Part shown: positions 8,410-15,826 of the stretch, in pieces
Position numbering within the stretch: the first letter of the stretch is position 1
Layout of the letters: each line of letters begins with the position of its first letter
Assembly: GCF_021165955.1 (NCBI RefSeq)
Contig: NZ_CP088952.1
Location: forward strand, 1,116,001-1,180,000
Origin: Massilia endophytica
GTDB lineage: Bacteria > Pseudomonadota > Gammaproteobacteria > Burkholderiales > Burkholderiaceae_D
Direction of reading: 5' to 3'
Length of the DNA: 64,000 bases
The notes under the pieces: generated by a model
What the model was told of the DNA's origin: nothing
Database searches by the model: none
The model's input: the letters and a program-made list of their open reading frames with translations, nothing else
Program-made: the position numbers and the translations under genes

Positions 8410-8518
8410 CGTGTCCAACTCTGGTGCCAGGGAAGATTCTTGGACACGAGCTCTTCTTTTGCGCCCTTAGCGCTGAGCTCGTGTCCACTTTTCTTCCCTG
8501 GCACCAGAATTGGACACG
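8410..8518. repeat. Nested inverted-repeat element (REP/BIME-like)
   Basis: The outer arms (8410-8436 and 8492-8518) are 27 bp and pair with one mismatch. The inner arms (8441-8453 and 8475-8487) are 13 bp and pair perfectly. The heptamer GTGTCCA therefore occurs four times in alternating orientation (8411, 8441 rc, 8481, 8511 rc). The whole 109-bp unit is almost one palindrome and can fold into a large branched hairpin. It begins 3 bp past the stop codon of the isomerase gene, so it may end or protect that transcript. The alternating layout resembles dispersed extragenic palindromic elements. Confidence 0.75.
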
Positions 8519-8521
8519 GGC

Positions 8522-9289
8522 TCAGCGGGGGAGCCAGCCGAGGCTGGCGGCGGTGGTGGTCTGGGGGCGGTATTCGCAGCCGATCCAGCCGTCGTAGCCG
8601 AGCTGGTCCAGGAGGCGGAAGAGGTAGGGGTAGTTGATTTCGCCCGTGCCCGGTTCGTGGCGGCCGGGCGTGTCGGCGATCTGGATGTGGCGGATCTGCG
8701 CGAGGTTGGCCTTGATCGTGTTGGCCAGCTCGCCTTCCATGCGCTGCATGTGGTAGATGTCGTATTGCAGGCCGAGATTGGGCCGCGCGCATGCGGCCAG
8801 GATGCCGAGCGCCTGCCGGCTGCCCGTCAGGAAGTAGCCCGGCATGTCGAAGTGGTTGATGGGCTCGATCAGCACGCCGATGCCGTGCGCCGCGAACTGG
8901 TCGGCTGCATGGCGCAGGTTGGCGATATAGGTGCTGTGCGCCTGCTCGGGAGCCACGTCCGCCGGGCGCAGCCCCGCCATGCAATGGACCTGGGGCACGC
9001 CCAGCGCCACGGCGTAGCGCAGGCCGAGCGCCACGCCGGCCCGGAATTCGTCTACGCGGCGCGGGTCGCAGGCCATGCCGCGCTCGCCCGCCTCCCAGTC
9101 GCCCGGCGGCAGGTTGTGCAGCACCAGGCCCTGGCCGTGTTCGGCCAGGCGCATGGCGATGTCTTCGGGCGGGAAGGCGTAGGGGAAGAGGAATTCGACG
9201 GCGTCGAAGCCAGCCGCCTTTGCCGCGCCGAAGCGGTCCAGGAACGGGAGTTCCGTGAACAGCATCGACAGGTTGGCGGCCAGTTTCAT
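8522..9289 (-). CDS. Hydroxypyruvate isomerase / 2-oxo-tetronate isomerase family
   Basis: 255 residues, the full length of the Hyi/OtnI family in the xylose-isomerase-like TIM-barrel superfamily. Expected signatures are present: LIEPINHFDMPGYFL with the catalytic Glu (about residue 142), QYDIYHMQRMEG, HIQIADTPGRHEPGTGEI, and the C-terminal WIGCEYRP with the second Glu. It interconverts hydroxypyruvate and tartronate semialdehyde, or 2-oxo-tetronates. The start codon directly follows the stop of the rhlE-like gene with no gap, so the two are probably co-transcribed although their roles are unrelated. Confidence 0.85.
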   Translation of the reverse strand: MKLAANLSMLFTELPFLDRFGAAKAAGFDAVEFLFPYAFPPEDIAMRLAEHGQGLVLHNLPPGDWEAGERGMACDPRRVDEFRAGVALGLRYAVALGVPQVHCMAGLRPADVAPEQAHSTYIANLRHAADQFAAHGIGVLIEPINHFDMPGYFLTGSRQALGILAACARPNLGLQYDIYHMQRMEGELANTIKANLAQIRHIQIADTPGRHEPGTGEINYPYLFRLLDQLGYDGWIGCEYRPQTTTAASLGWLPR

Positions 9290-10675
9290 TTAACGGCTAC
9301 GCCCGCCGCTGCTGTTGCGCGGCTGGCCGCCCGGACGGGGGCCGTTGCGCGGGGCGCCGGGGCGCGGGGGATTGCCGCTGCCGCTGCCGGCCGACGCTGC
9401 GCGCGGCTTGCTCTGGCCGCCGCCACTGGGCTTGCCGCGCCCGCCGCCATTGCCGCCCGGACGCGGGTTGCGGTGGTGGCCGGTGCCGCTGCGCAGCTGG
9501 ATGGGCTGGGCCTTGGCCGTGGGGTCGGGCTCGAAGCCGGGAATGACTTCGCGCGGAAGCGATTGCTTGATCAGCTTTTCGATGTCCTTCAGCATGTCGT
9601 GCTCGTCCACGCAGACCAGGGACACCGCCTCGCCCGTGGCGCCAGCGCGGCCCGTGCGGCCGATGCGGTGCACATAGTCTTCCGGCACGTTCGGCAGGTC
9701 GTAGTTCACCACGTGCGGCAGCTGGTCGATGTCGATGCCGCGCGCGGCGATGTCGGTGGCCACCAGCACCTGCAGGGTGCCGTCCTTGAATTCGCCCAGG
9801 GCGCGGGTGCGCGCCGACTGGCTCTTGTTGCCGTGGATGGCCATGGCGCCGATGCCGTCCTTGCCCAGCTGTTCCACCAGCTTGTTGGCGCCGTGCTTGG
9901 TGCGCGTGAACACCAGCACCTGGGTCCATTTGTGCGTGCGGATCAGGTGCGACAGCATGGGGTGCTTCTTGTCGCGGTCCACCGGGTGGATCTTCTGGGC
10001 GATGATCTCCACCGTCGAATTGCGGCGCGCCACTTCAATGGTGGCGGGCTTGTCCAGCAGGCCGTCGGCCAGGGCCTTGATCTCGTCCGAGAAGGTGGCC
10101 GAGAACAGCAGGTTCTGGCGCTTGGACGGCAGGGCGGCCAGCACCTTGCGGATGTCGCGGATGAAGCCCATGTCCAGCATGCGGTCCGCCTCGTCCAGGA
10201 TCAGGATCTCGATCTTGTCGAGGTTCACCGTGCCCTGGGCCATGTGGTCCAGCAGGCGGCCCGGCGTCGCCACCAGGATGTCCACGCCGTGGCGCAGCTG
10301 CTTGATCTGGGGATTGATGCTGACGCCGCCGAAGATCACGGCCGAATTCAGGCGCGTGTACTTGCCGTAGACCTTCACGCTTTCCTCCACCTGGGCCGCC
10401 AGTTCGCGGGTCGGCGTCAGGATCAGGGCGCGGATGGCGCGCGGCGAAGTGTTGTTGGCCAGCTGCTTGCCCACCGTATCGGTGGACAGGCGGTGCAGCA
10501 CGGGCAGCGTGAAGCCCGCGGTCTTGCCGGTGCCCGTCTGGGCGCCTGCCAGCAGGTCGCCGCCGTTCAGCACCGCAGGGATCGCCTGCGACTGGATCGG
10601 CGTGGGGGCCGCATAGCCGGTTTCGGTAACGGCGCGAACGATTGCGTCCGACAGACCAAGTTGGGAAAATGACAT
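9290..10675 (-). CDS. rhlE: DEAD-box RNA helicase, RhlE type
   Basis: 461 residues with the full motif set: AQTGTGKT (I), PTRELAAQ (Ia), DEAD (II), SAT (III), ARGIDI (V) and HRIGRTGRAG (VI). The last about 75 residues are a Gly/Arg/Pro/Ser-rich tail that usually binds RNA. Such helicases remodel structured RNA in ribosome assembly and mRNA decay, often at low temperature. Length and tail fit the RhlE group better than DbpA or SrmB. Confidence 0.9.
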   Translation of the reverse strand: MSFSQLGLSDAIVRAVTETGYAAPTPIQSQAIPAVLNGGDLLAGAQTGTGKTAGFTLPVLHRLSTDTVGKQLANNTSPRAIRALILTPTRELAAQVEESVKVYGKYTRLNSAVIFGGVSINPQIKQLRHGVDILVATPGRLLDHMAQGTVNLDKIEILILDEADRMLDMGFIRDIRKVLAALPSKRQNLLFSATFSDEIKALADGLLDKPATIEVARRNSTVEIIAQKIHPVDRDKKHPMLSHLIRTHKWTQVLVFTRTKHGANKLVEQLGKDGIGAMAIHGNKSQSARTRALGEFKDGTLQVLVATDIAARGIDIDQLPHVVNYDLPNVPEDYVHRIGRTGRAGATGEAVSLVCVDEHDMLKDIEKLIKQSLPREVIPGFEPDPTAKAQPIQLRSGTGHHRNPRPGGNGGGRGKPSGGGQSKPRAASAGSGSGNPPRPGAPRNGPRPGGQPRNSSGGRSR

Positions 10676-10771
10676 GAGCTACTCTTAAAGGGGATACGAG
10701 GAGTGCGCGGGCCGGGCCAGCGCATTGCGGAGTATAACAGTGATTGTGAGAATTTATTTCGCTAGGGCAAT

Positions 10772-10800
10772 AAAAAAGGAGGCTTGGCGCCCCCTTTTTT
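10772..10800 (-). terminator. Terminator after suhB
   Basis: 12-bp arms (10772-10783 and 10789-10800) pair with one mismatch around a 5-base loop, with six A on one side and six T on the other. On the minus strand it lies 28 bp past the suhB stop and ends in a T-run. It also isolates suhB from the rhlE-like gene. Confidence 0.8.
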
Positions 10801-10827
10801 GTAACAAAGTACTTAAAAGAAACGTAA

Positions 10828-11619
10828 TCAGGCGAATTCCGCCAGCAGGCCCACCATCTGGCCGAAGACCTTAGGGCCGGCCGCGATGATGTGGCCTGTC
10901 TTCATGTAGTTCGCTTCGCCGTTGAACTCGCCGGCGATGCCGCCCGCTTCCGTCACCAGCAGGGCGCCCGCGGCGATGTCCCAGGGCTGCAGGTTCTTTT
11001 CATAGAAGCCGTCCAGGCGGCCGCAGGCCACATAGGCCAGGTCCAGGGAGGCGGCGCCCGCGCGGCGCACGCCGTGGCTGCGCGCGGCCATGATGCCGTA
11101 CATCTTCAGGTATTCGTCCAGCGCCGCCTGGTTGCCGTTGCGGTAGCCCGTGCCCAGCAGGGCGCCCGAGACGCGGTCCAGCTTGTTCACGCGGATGCGC
11201 TTCTCGTTCAGGTAGGCGCCCGCGCCCTTGGTGGCGGTGAACAGGTCGTTGCGCACCGGGTCGTAGACCAGGGCCTGGGTCACCACGCCGCGCTGCTGCA
11301 GCGCGATCGAGATGGCGTACTGGGGGAAGCCGTGCATGAAGTTGGTGGTGCCGTCCAGCGGATCGATGATCCACACGAATTCACTCTCGTCGTTCACAGT
11401 GCCGATCACGCCGCCTTCTTCGGTAATGAAGCCATGGTCGGGGTAGGCCTTCTGCAGCACTTCCACAATGGCCTGCTCCGCCGCCTGGTCCACGTCGGTC
11501 ACGAAGTCACATTGTTGCTTTTCAGTAACAGTGACCCGGTCGAGGTCGAAGGAGGCGCGGTTGATGACGGCGGCGCCGCGGCGGGCGGCCTTCACCGCCG
11601 TATTGAGCATTGGGTGCAT
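10828..11619 (-). CDS. suhB: Inositol-1-monophosphatase family protein (SuhB)
   Basis: 263 residues, full family length. Metal-binding motifs are intact: EEGG near residue 67, the DPLDGTTNF block near 84, and WDIAAGALLVTEAGG near 210. SuhB dephosphorylates inositol-1-phosphate in vitro and, in E. coli, takes part in rRNA transcription antitermination. The start at 11619 (MHPMLNTAVKAARRG) matches the family N-terminus. It is divergent from trmJ across 150 bp, a common arrangement in beta- and gammaproteobacteria. Confidence 0.93.
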   Translation of the reverse strand: MHPMLNTAVKAARRGAAVINRASFDLDRVTVTEKQQCDFVTDVDQAAEQAIVEVLQKAYPDHGFITEEGGVIGTVNDESEFVWIIDPLDGTTNFMHGFPQYAISIALQQRGVVTQALVYDPVRNDLFTATKGAGAYLNEKRIRVNKLDRVSGALLGTGYRNGNQAALDEYLKMYGIMAARSHGVRRAGAASLDLAYVACGRLDGFYEKNLQPWDIAAGALLVTEAGGIAGEFNGEANYMKTGHIIAAGPKVFGQMVGLLAEFA

Positions 11620-11769
11620 GGTAGCTTCCGAAAAATAGACATCCGGCCGGCGCGGCGCAGGGGCGCCAGGGGCAGGCATGGTCTGTGAACAAGAATGAAT
11701 TAAAGAGCGGCGCGGCGGCGACAAGGTAGAATTCGGCCCTATCGACAACGCAATAATCCTCTATTTTAA

Positions 11770-12534
11770 ATGAAGCAGGCCGAAAGCACACCGACTCTTT
11801 TCAGCAGGCTGCGCGTGGTGCTGGTGGAAACCAGCCGCCCGGGCAATATCGGCTCGGTGGCGCGCGCCATGAAAACCATGGGTTTCGGGGAGCTGGTGCT
11901 GGTGGCGCCGCGCTTCGAAGGCGCCCTGGAACACGAGGAGGCCGTGGCCTTTGCCAGCGGCGCCCAGGACATCCTGGCCAATGCCCGCATCGTGGACGAT
12001 ATCGGCGCGGCCCTCGAAGGCATCAATTTCGCCGCCGCCGTGTCGGCCCGCCTGCGCGAGTTTTCGCCGCCCGTGCTCACGCCGCGCGCCCTGGCCGGGC
12101 AGGTGGCTGCTTCGCCCGAGCTGCACACGGCTCTCATCTTCGGCAACGAGCGCTTCGGCCTGCCGAACGAGATCGTGGAGCGCTGCAATGTGCTGGTGAA
12201 TATTCCCGCCAATCCGGACTACTCCTCCCTGAACCTGGCGCAGGCGGCCCAGCTCCTGGTCTACGAGTGCCGCATGGCGGCGCTGGACGGCCAGCGCGCC
12301 GCCTCCCAAGTCGGCTTCCACGGCGAGGCGGCCAGCGTGGCGCAGATCGACGGCATGTATGCCCACTTGGAGCAGGCCCTGGTGGCAGTCGGCTTCCTCG
12401 ACGCGGACAATCCGCGCAAGCTCATGCCGCGCCTGAAGCGCCTGTTCGCGCGCACCCAGCTGGAAACGGAGGAGGTCAATATCCTGCGCGGCATCGCCCG
12501 CCAGATCCTCGCCCGCTGCCCGCCCAGGGACTAG
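11770..12534 (+). CDS. trmJ: tRNA (cytidine/uridine-32-2'-O)-methyltransferase TrmJ
   Basis: 254 residues of SPOUT-family type with the SAM-binding trefoil-knot motifs: RPGNIGSVARAMKTMG at the N-terminus, IFGNERFGLPNE in the middle, and NIPANPDYSSLNLAQAAQ. It methylates the ribose of nucleotide 32 in the tRNA anticodon loop. Divergent from suhB, which supports the call. Confidence 0.92.
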   Translation: MKQAESTPTLFSRLRVVLVETSRPGNIGSVARAMKTMGFGELVLVAPRFEGALEHEEAVAFASGAQDILANARIVDDIGAALEGINFAAAVSARLREFSPPVLTPRALAGQVAASPELHTALIFGNERFGLPNEIVERCNVLVNIPANPDYSSLNLAQAAQLLVYECRMAALDGQRAASQVGFHGEAASVAQIDGMYAHLEQALVAVGFLDADNPRKLMPRLKRLFARTQLETEEVNILRGIARQILARCPPRD

Positions 12535-12609
12535 ATTCCGTCCTCTAACCAGACTGGACGGCTTCACGTACACTGGGCTTCCCCACAAAAACAAGAGGGA
12601 TGGGAGACA

Positions 12610-13125
12610 ATGATTTCATCGCGCAGGTCTTTTCTGAAGATCGGCCTGGCGGGCGCCGCCATGCTCGCCGCAGGCGGCCTGATCTACCGCCAATTCCAGC
12701 CGGCGCCGCAGCGCTTTGTCCTGGATGACTCCGGGCGCAGCATGCTGGCCGCCGTCATTCCGGCCATGCTGGGTTCCGCCTTGCCGCAGGCAGCGGCCGA
12801 GCGCACGGCCAGCATCGCCCAGGCGGTTGAGCAGGTGCGCCTGGCCATTCTCGGCCTGCCGCTCGCCGCCCAGAAGGAAGTGCAAGACCTGTTCAACCTG
12901 CTGTCCCTGGCCCCTGCGCGCCGGCTGCTGGCGGGCATTCCCCCTTGGGAGGAAGCGAGCGCCGCGCAGGTGGCGGATTTCCTGCAGGGCTGGCGCATGC
13001 ATCGCCTCACGCTGCTGCAGGGCGCCTATCACGCCCTGCACGACCTGATCGCGGGCAGCTGGTATGCCCAGCCTGCGCACTGGCAGGCGATCGGCTATCC
13101 TGGTCCCATGAAGGAGCTGAGCTAA
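12610..13125 (+). CDS. Tat-exported small subunit-like protein of a GMC oxidoreductase system
   Basis: 171 residues beginning with a twin-arginine signal (SRRSFLK) and a hydrophobic stretch ending near residue 30. The mature part is helical and resembles the small gamma subunit (gluconate 2-dehydrogenase subunit 3 type) that escorts periplasmic GMC flavoproteins. The similarity is by layout and context, not by a diagnostic motif. Its stop overlaps the start of the GMC oxidoreductase (TAATG), so the pair is translationally coupled. Confidence 0.7.
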   Translation: MISSRRSFLKIGLAGAAMLAAGGLIYRQFQPAPQRFVLDDSGRSMLAAVIPAMLGSALPQAAAERTASIAQAVEQVRLAILGLPLAAQKEVQDLFNLLSLAPARRLLAGIPPWEEASAAQVADFLQGWRMHRLTLLQGAYHALHDLIAGSWYAQPAHWQAIGYPGPMKELS

Positions 13126-14753
13126 TGGCGCAGGAGAACCGGATTCCCGATCCCATTGCCGCAGGCCTGGCCTCCGGCTGGCAGGTCGTCGACGCGGCGA
13201 CGCTGACAGGAGCGCGCACCATCGAGGCGGATGTGGCCATCATCGGCAGCGGTGCGGGCGGCGGCGTCACCGCCGAGATCCTGGCGCTGGCGGGCCTGAA
13301 GGTGCTGATCGTGGAGGAGGGCGCACTGAAGTCCTCGCGCGACTTCAAGATGCGCGAGGCGGATGCCTACCCCGCGCTCTACCAGGAATCGGCGGCCCGC
13401 AAGACGCGCGACAAGGCGATCAACATCCTGCAGGGCCGCACCGTCGGCGGTTCGACCACCGTCAACTGGACCTCCAGTTTCCGCACGCCTCCCGCCACGC
13501 TGGCCTTCTGGCAGCGCGAGTTCGGCCTGCGGGACTACACGCAGGAAGCGCTGGCGCCCTGGTTCGCCATGATGGAGCGGCGCCTGCACATCGCGGACTG
13601 GCCCACGCCTCCCAACACGAACAACGACCTGCTGCGCCAGGGCGCCGATAAGCTGGGCATTCCCACCGCCGCCATCCGCCGCAATGTGAACGGCTGCTGG
13701 AACCTGGGCTACTGCGGCATGGGCTGTCCCACCAACGCCAAGCAGTCCATGCTGGTGACCACCATTCCCTCGGCGTTGAAGCACGGCGCCACGCTGCTGA
13801 CGCACGCGCGCGCCGAGCGCCTTGTGTGGCAGGGCGACCGCGCCGAAAGCCTGCTTTGCACGGCGCTTGGGCCGGATGGCATCGTCCCCACCGGTCAGCA
13901 CGTGGTGGTGCGGGCGCGCCACTTCGTGGTGGCGGGGGGCGCGATCAACTCGCCCGCCTTGCTGCTTCGTTCCCGCGCGCCCGATCCCCACAGCCTGCTG
14001 GGCCGCCGCACCTTCCTGCATCCCACGGTGATCTCGGCGGGCCGCTTCGCCCAGAAAGTGGAAGGCTTTGCGGGCGCCCCGCAAACGGTGTATTCGGACC
14101 ATTTCCTCGAAACCCAGGCCATCGATGGCCCCGTGGGGTTCAAGCTGGAAGTGCCCCCGCTGCACCCGGTGCTGTTCTCGACCACCATGGCCGGTTTCGG
14201 CGAGGTGCACGCAGAGACCATGCGGCAGTTCCCCCATATCCACGCCACGCTGGCGCTGCTGCGCGACGGCTTTCACGAGGATTCGCGCGGCGGACGCGTG
14301 CACCTGCGCGGCGATGGTTCGGCCGAGCTGGATTACACGATGAGCCCCGTGCTGTGGGACGGCGCGCGCCGTGCGCTGCTGGCGATGGCCGAGATCCAGT
14401 TCGCGGCGGGCGCGCTGACGGTGACGCCGGTGCACGAACAGGCGCGCGCCTATGCCAGCTGGGCGGAGGCGCGCGAGGCAATAGCCGCGCTGCCGATGAA
14501 GCCCATGCAGACACGCGTCGCATCGGCCCACGTGATGGGCGGCTGCGCCATGTCCGGCGATGAGCGCAGCGGCGTGGTGGACGGGGCAGGGCGCTACCGC
14601 GGCCTGGCCAATGTGTCCGTGCACGACGGTTCGCTCTTCCCCACCTCCATCGGCGCCAATCCGCAGCTCTCGATCTACGGCATCACGGCGCGCCTGGCCA
14701 GCGGCCTCGCGCAGCAGCTTACGGGCAGGCCCGCGCCACGCCTGGAGGCCTGA
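13125..14753 (+). CDS. GMC-type FAD-dependent oxidoreductase
   Basis: 542 residues. The dinucleotide-binding motif VAIIGSGAGGG sits near residue 40. The GMC signature region GRTVGGSTTVNW is near residue 105, and the C-terminal active-site block contains HVMGGCAMS and the flavin-contact NPQLSIYGITARLA. A Cys-rich loop (CWNLGYCGMGCPTNAK) is typical of bacterial GMC dehydrogenases. The oxidised substrate is unknown, probably an alcohol or sterol-like compound. It has no signal of its own and could be exported with the Tat protein upstream. The downstream lipase-like gene starts 1 bp after its stop. Confidence 0.88.
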   Translation: MAQENRIPDPIAAGLASGWQVVDAATLTGARTIEADVAIIGSGAGGGVTAEILALAGLKVLIVEEGALKSSRDFKMREADAYPALYQESAARKTRDKAINILQGRTVGGSTTVNWTSSFRTPPATLAFWQREFGLRDYTQEALAPWFAMMERRLHIADWPTPPNTNNDLLRQGADKLGIPTAAIRRNVNGCWNLGYCGMGCPTNAKQSMLVTTIPSALKHGATLLTHARAERLVWQGDRAESLLCTALGPDGIVPTGQHVVVRARHFVVAGGAINSPALLLRSRAPDPHSLLGRRTFLHPTVISAGRFAQKVEGFAGAPQTVYSDHFLETQAIDGPVGFKLEVPPLHPVLFSTTMAGFGEVHAETMRQFPHIHATLALLRDGFHEDSRGGRVHLRGDGSAELDYTMSPVLWDGARRALLAMAEIQFAAGALTVTPVHEQARAYASWAEAREAIAALPMKPMQTRVASAHVMGGCAMSGDERSGVVDGAGRYRGLANVSVHDGSLFPTSIGANPQLSIYGITARLASGLAQQLTGRPAPRLEA

Positions 14754-14754
14754 A

Positions 14755-15672
14755 ATGGTAAGCCGGGTGCTGGCCGCCATCATGCTGGTGCAGGTGCTGG
14801 CGGCATGGCTGCTGTGGCACCTGCTGCGGACCTGGCTTGCACCCCTGCATGCGCTGCTCGCCGCCTTGCTGCTGGTGGCCCTGGTGCGCATGCTCATCGT
14901 CGCCAACAACTTCCATATGAGCTGGCGCGCCCGCAGCGAAACGCCCGCGCAGCATGGCCTGGACTGGCGCGGCAGCCTGCGCCTTTTCTTCGGCGAGTTC
15001 GCTGCCTCCATGCGCGCTTCGTCCTGGACGATGCTGTGGTACCGCCCCGGCATCTTCATCGCCGATGAGGCGCGCGGACTGCCGGTGCTGCTGATACATG
15101 GCTACGGCTGCAATGGCGGCTACTGGTATTCGCTACGCGCGCTGCTGCGGCAGCGCCGCATCAGCCACGATGCGGTGGACCTGGAACCCATGACGGCGGA
15201 TATCGACAGCTATGTGGAACAGGTGGCGCAGGGCGTGCAGCGCCTGCTCGCCGCCACGGGCCAGCGCGAGCTGGTGCTGGTGGGGCACAGCATGGGCGGG
15301 CTGGTGGGGCGCGCCTACCTGCGCAAGTATGGCTGGGCCCATGTCGCGCGGCTCGTCACGCTCGGCACGCCGCACCACGGCACGGCGCTGGCCAGTTTGG
15401 GACTGGGCGAGAACGCGCGCCAGATGCGGCGCGGCGGCGACTGGCTTGCAAGTTTGAATGCGGATGACACAAAAACGCGCAGCCGCATCACCTCGATCTG
15501 GTCGCACCACGACAATATCATCGCCCCCCAGGATTCATGCGCTCTGCCGGGGGCGAAGAACATCGAAGTGGGCGGTATCGGCCACGTCGCGCTGGGTAGT
15601 GATAAAAGGACATTGTTACACGTTCTTGATGAGGTTTTGACGAATTCAACAACGTCCGCTAGACTGTCCTGA
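14755..15672 (+). CDS. Membrane-anchored alpha/beta-hydrolase (lipase/esterase type)
   Basis: 305 residues. Two hydrophobic helices lie at the N-terminus (about 3-25 and 28-48), then an alpha/beta-hydrolase fold. The oxyanion motif LLIHGYGCNGGYW, the nucleophile GHSMGG, the lipase-type GTPHHGT and a C-terminal His in GIGHVALG are all visible. It likely cleaves esters at the periplasmic or cytoplasmic face of the inner membrane. It starts 1 bp after the GMC gene and completes a three-gene operon, suggesting that ester hydrolysis feeds the oxidoreductase; this is inference. Confidence 0.85.
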   Translation: MVSRVLAAIMLVQVLAAWLLWHLLRTWLAPLHALLAALLLVALVRMLIVANNFHMSWRARSETPAQHGLDWRGSLRLFFGEFAASMRASSWTMLWYRPGIFIADEARGLPVLLIHGYGCNGGYWYSLRALLRQRRISHDAVDLEPMTADIDSYVEQVAQGVQRLLAATGQRELVLVGHSMGGLVGRAYLRKYGWAHVARLVTLGTPHHGTALASLGLGENARQMRRGGDWLASLNADDTKTRSRITSIWSHHDNIIAPQDSCALPGAKNIEVGGIGHVALGSDKRTLLHVLDEVLTNSTTSARLS

Positions 15673-15686
15673 AGCGGGCAAAACAA

Positions 15687-15716
15687 GAAAACTCATCTTC
15701 GGCACTGTGAGTTTTC
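15687..15716. terminator. Hairpin after the lipase operon
   Basis: 9-bp perfect arms (15687-15695 and 15708-15716), A-rich on the left and T-rich on the right, around a 12-base loop. It lies 14 bp past the hydrolase stop. It is a plausible terminator, though the T-run is short. Confidence 0.5.
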
Positions 15717-15826
15717 GTGAGAATGGTGTGCACCGTATTCGTGCTCTGCATCCTTGCGGAATCGGGGATACTGAGAGACAAGCGGACTGCATTGCCCCGC
15801 GCATTGAGATCCCCGGAGCGCCGAAC

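Noticed and set aside
8510..10672. Long plus-strand frame across the isomerase and helicase genes
   Set aside because: It spans two unrelated genes on the other strand and has no domain.
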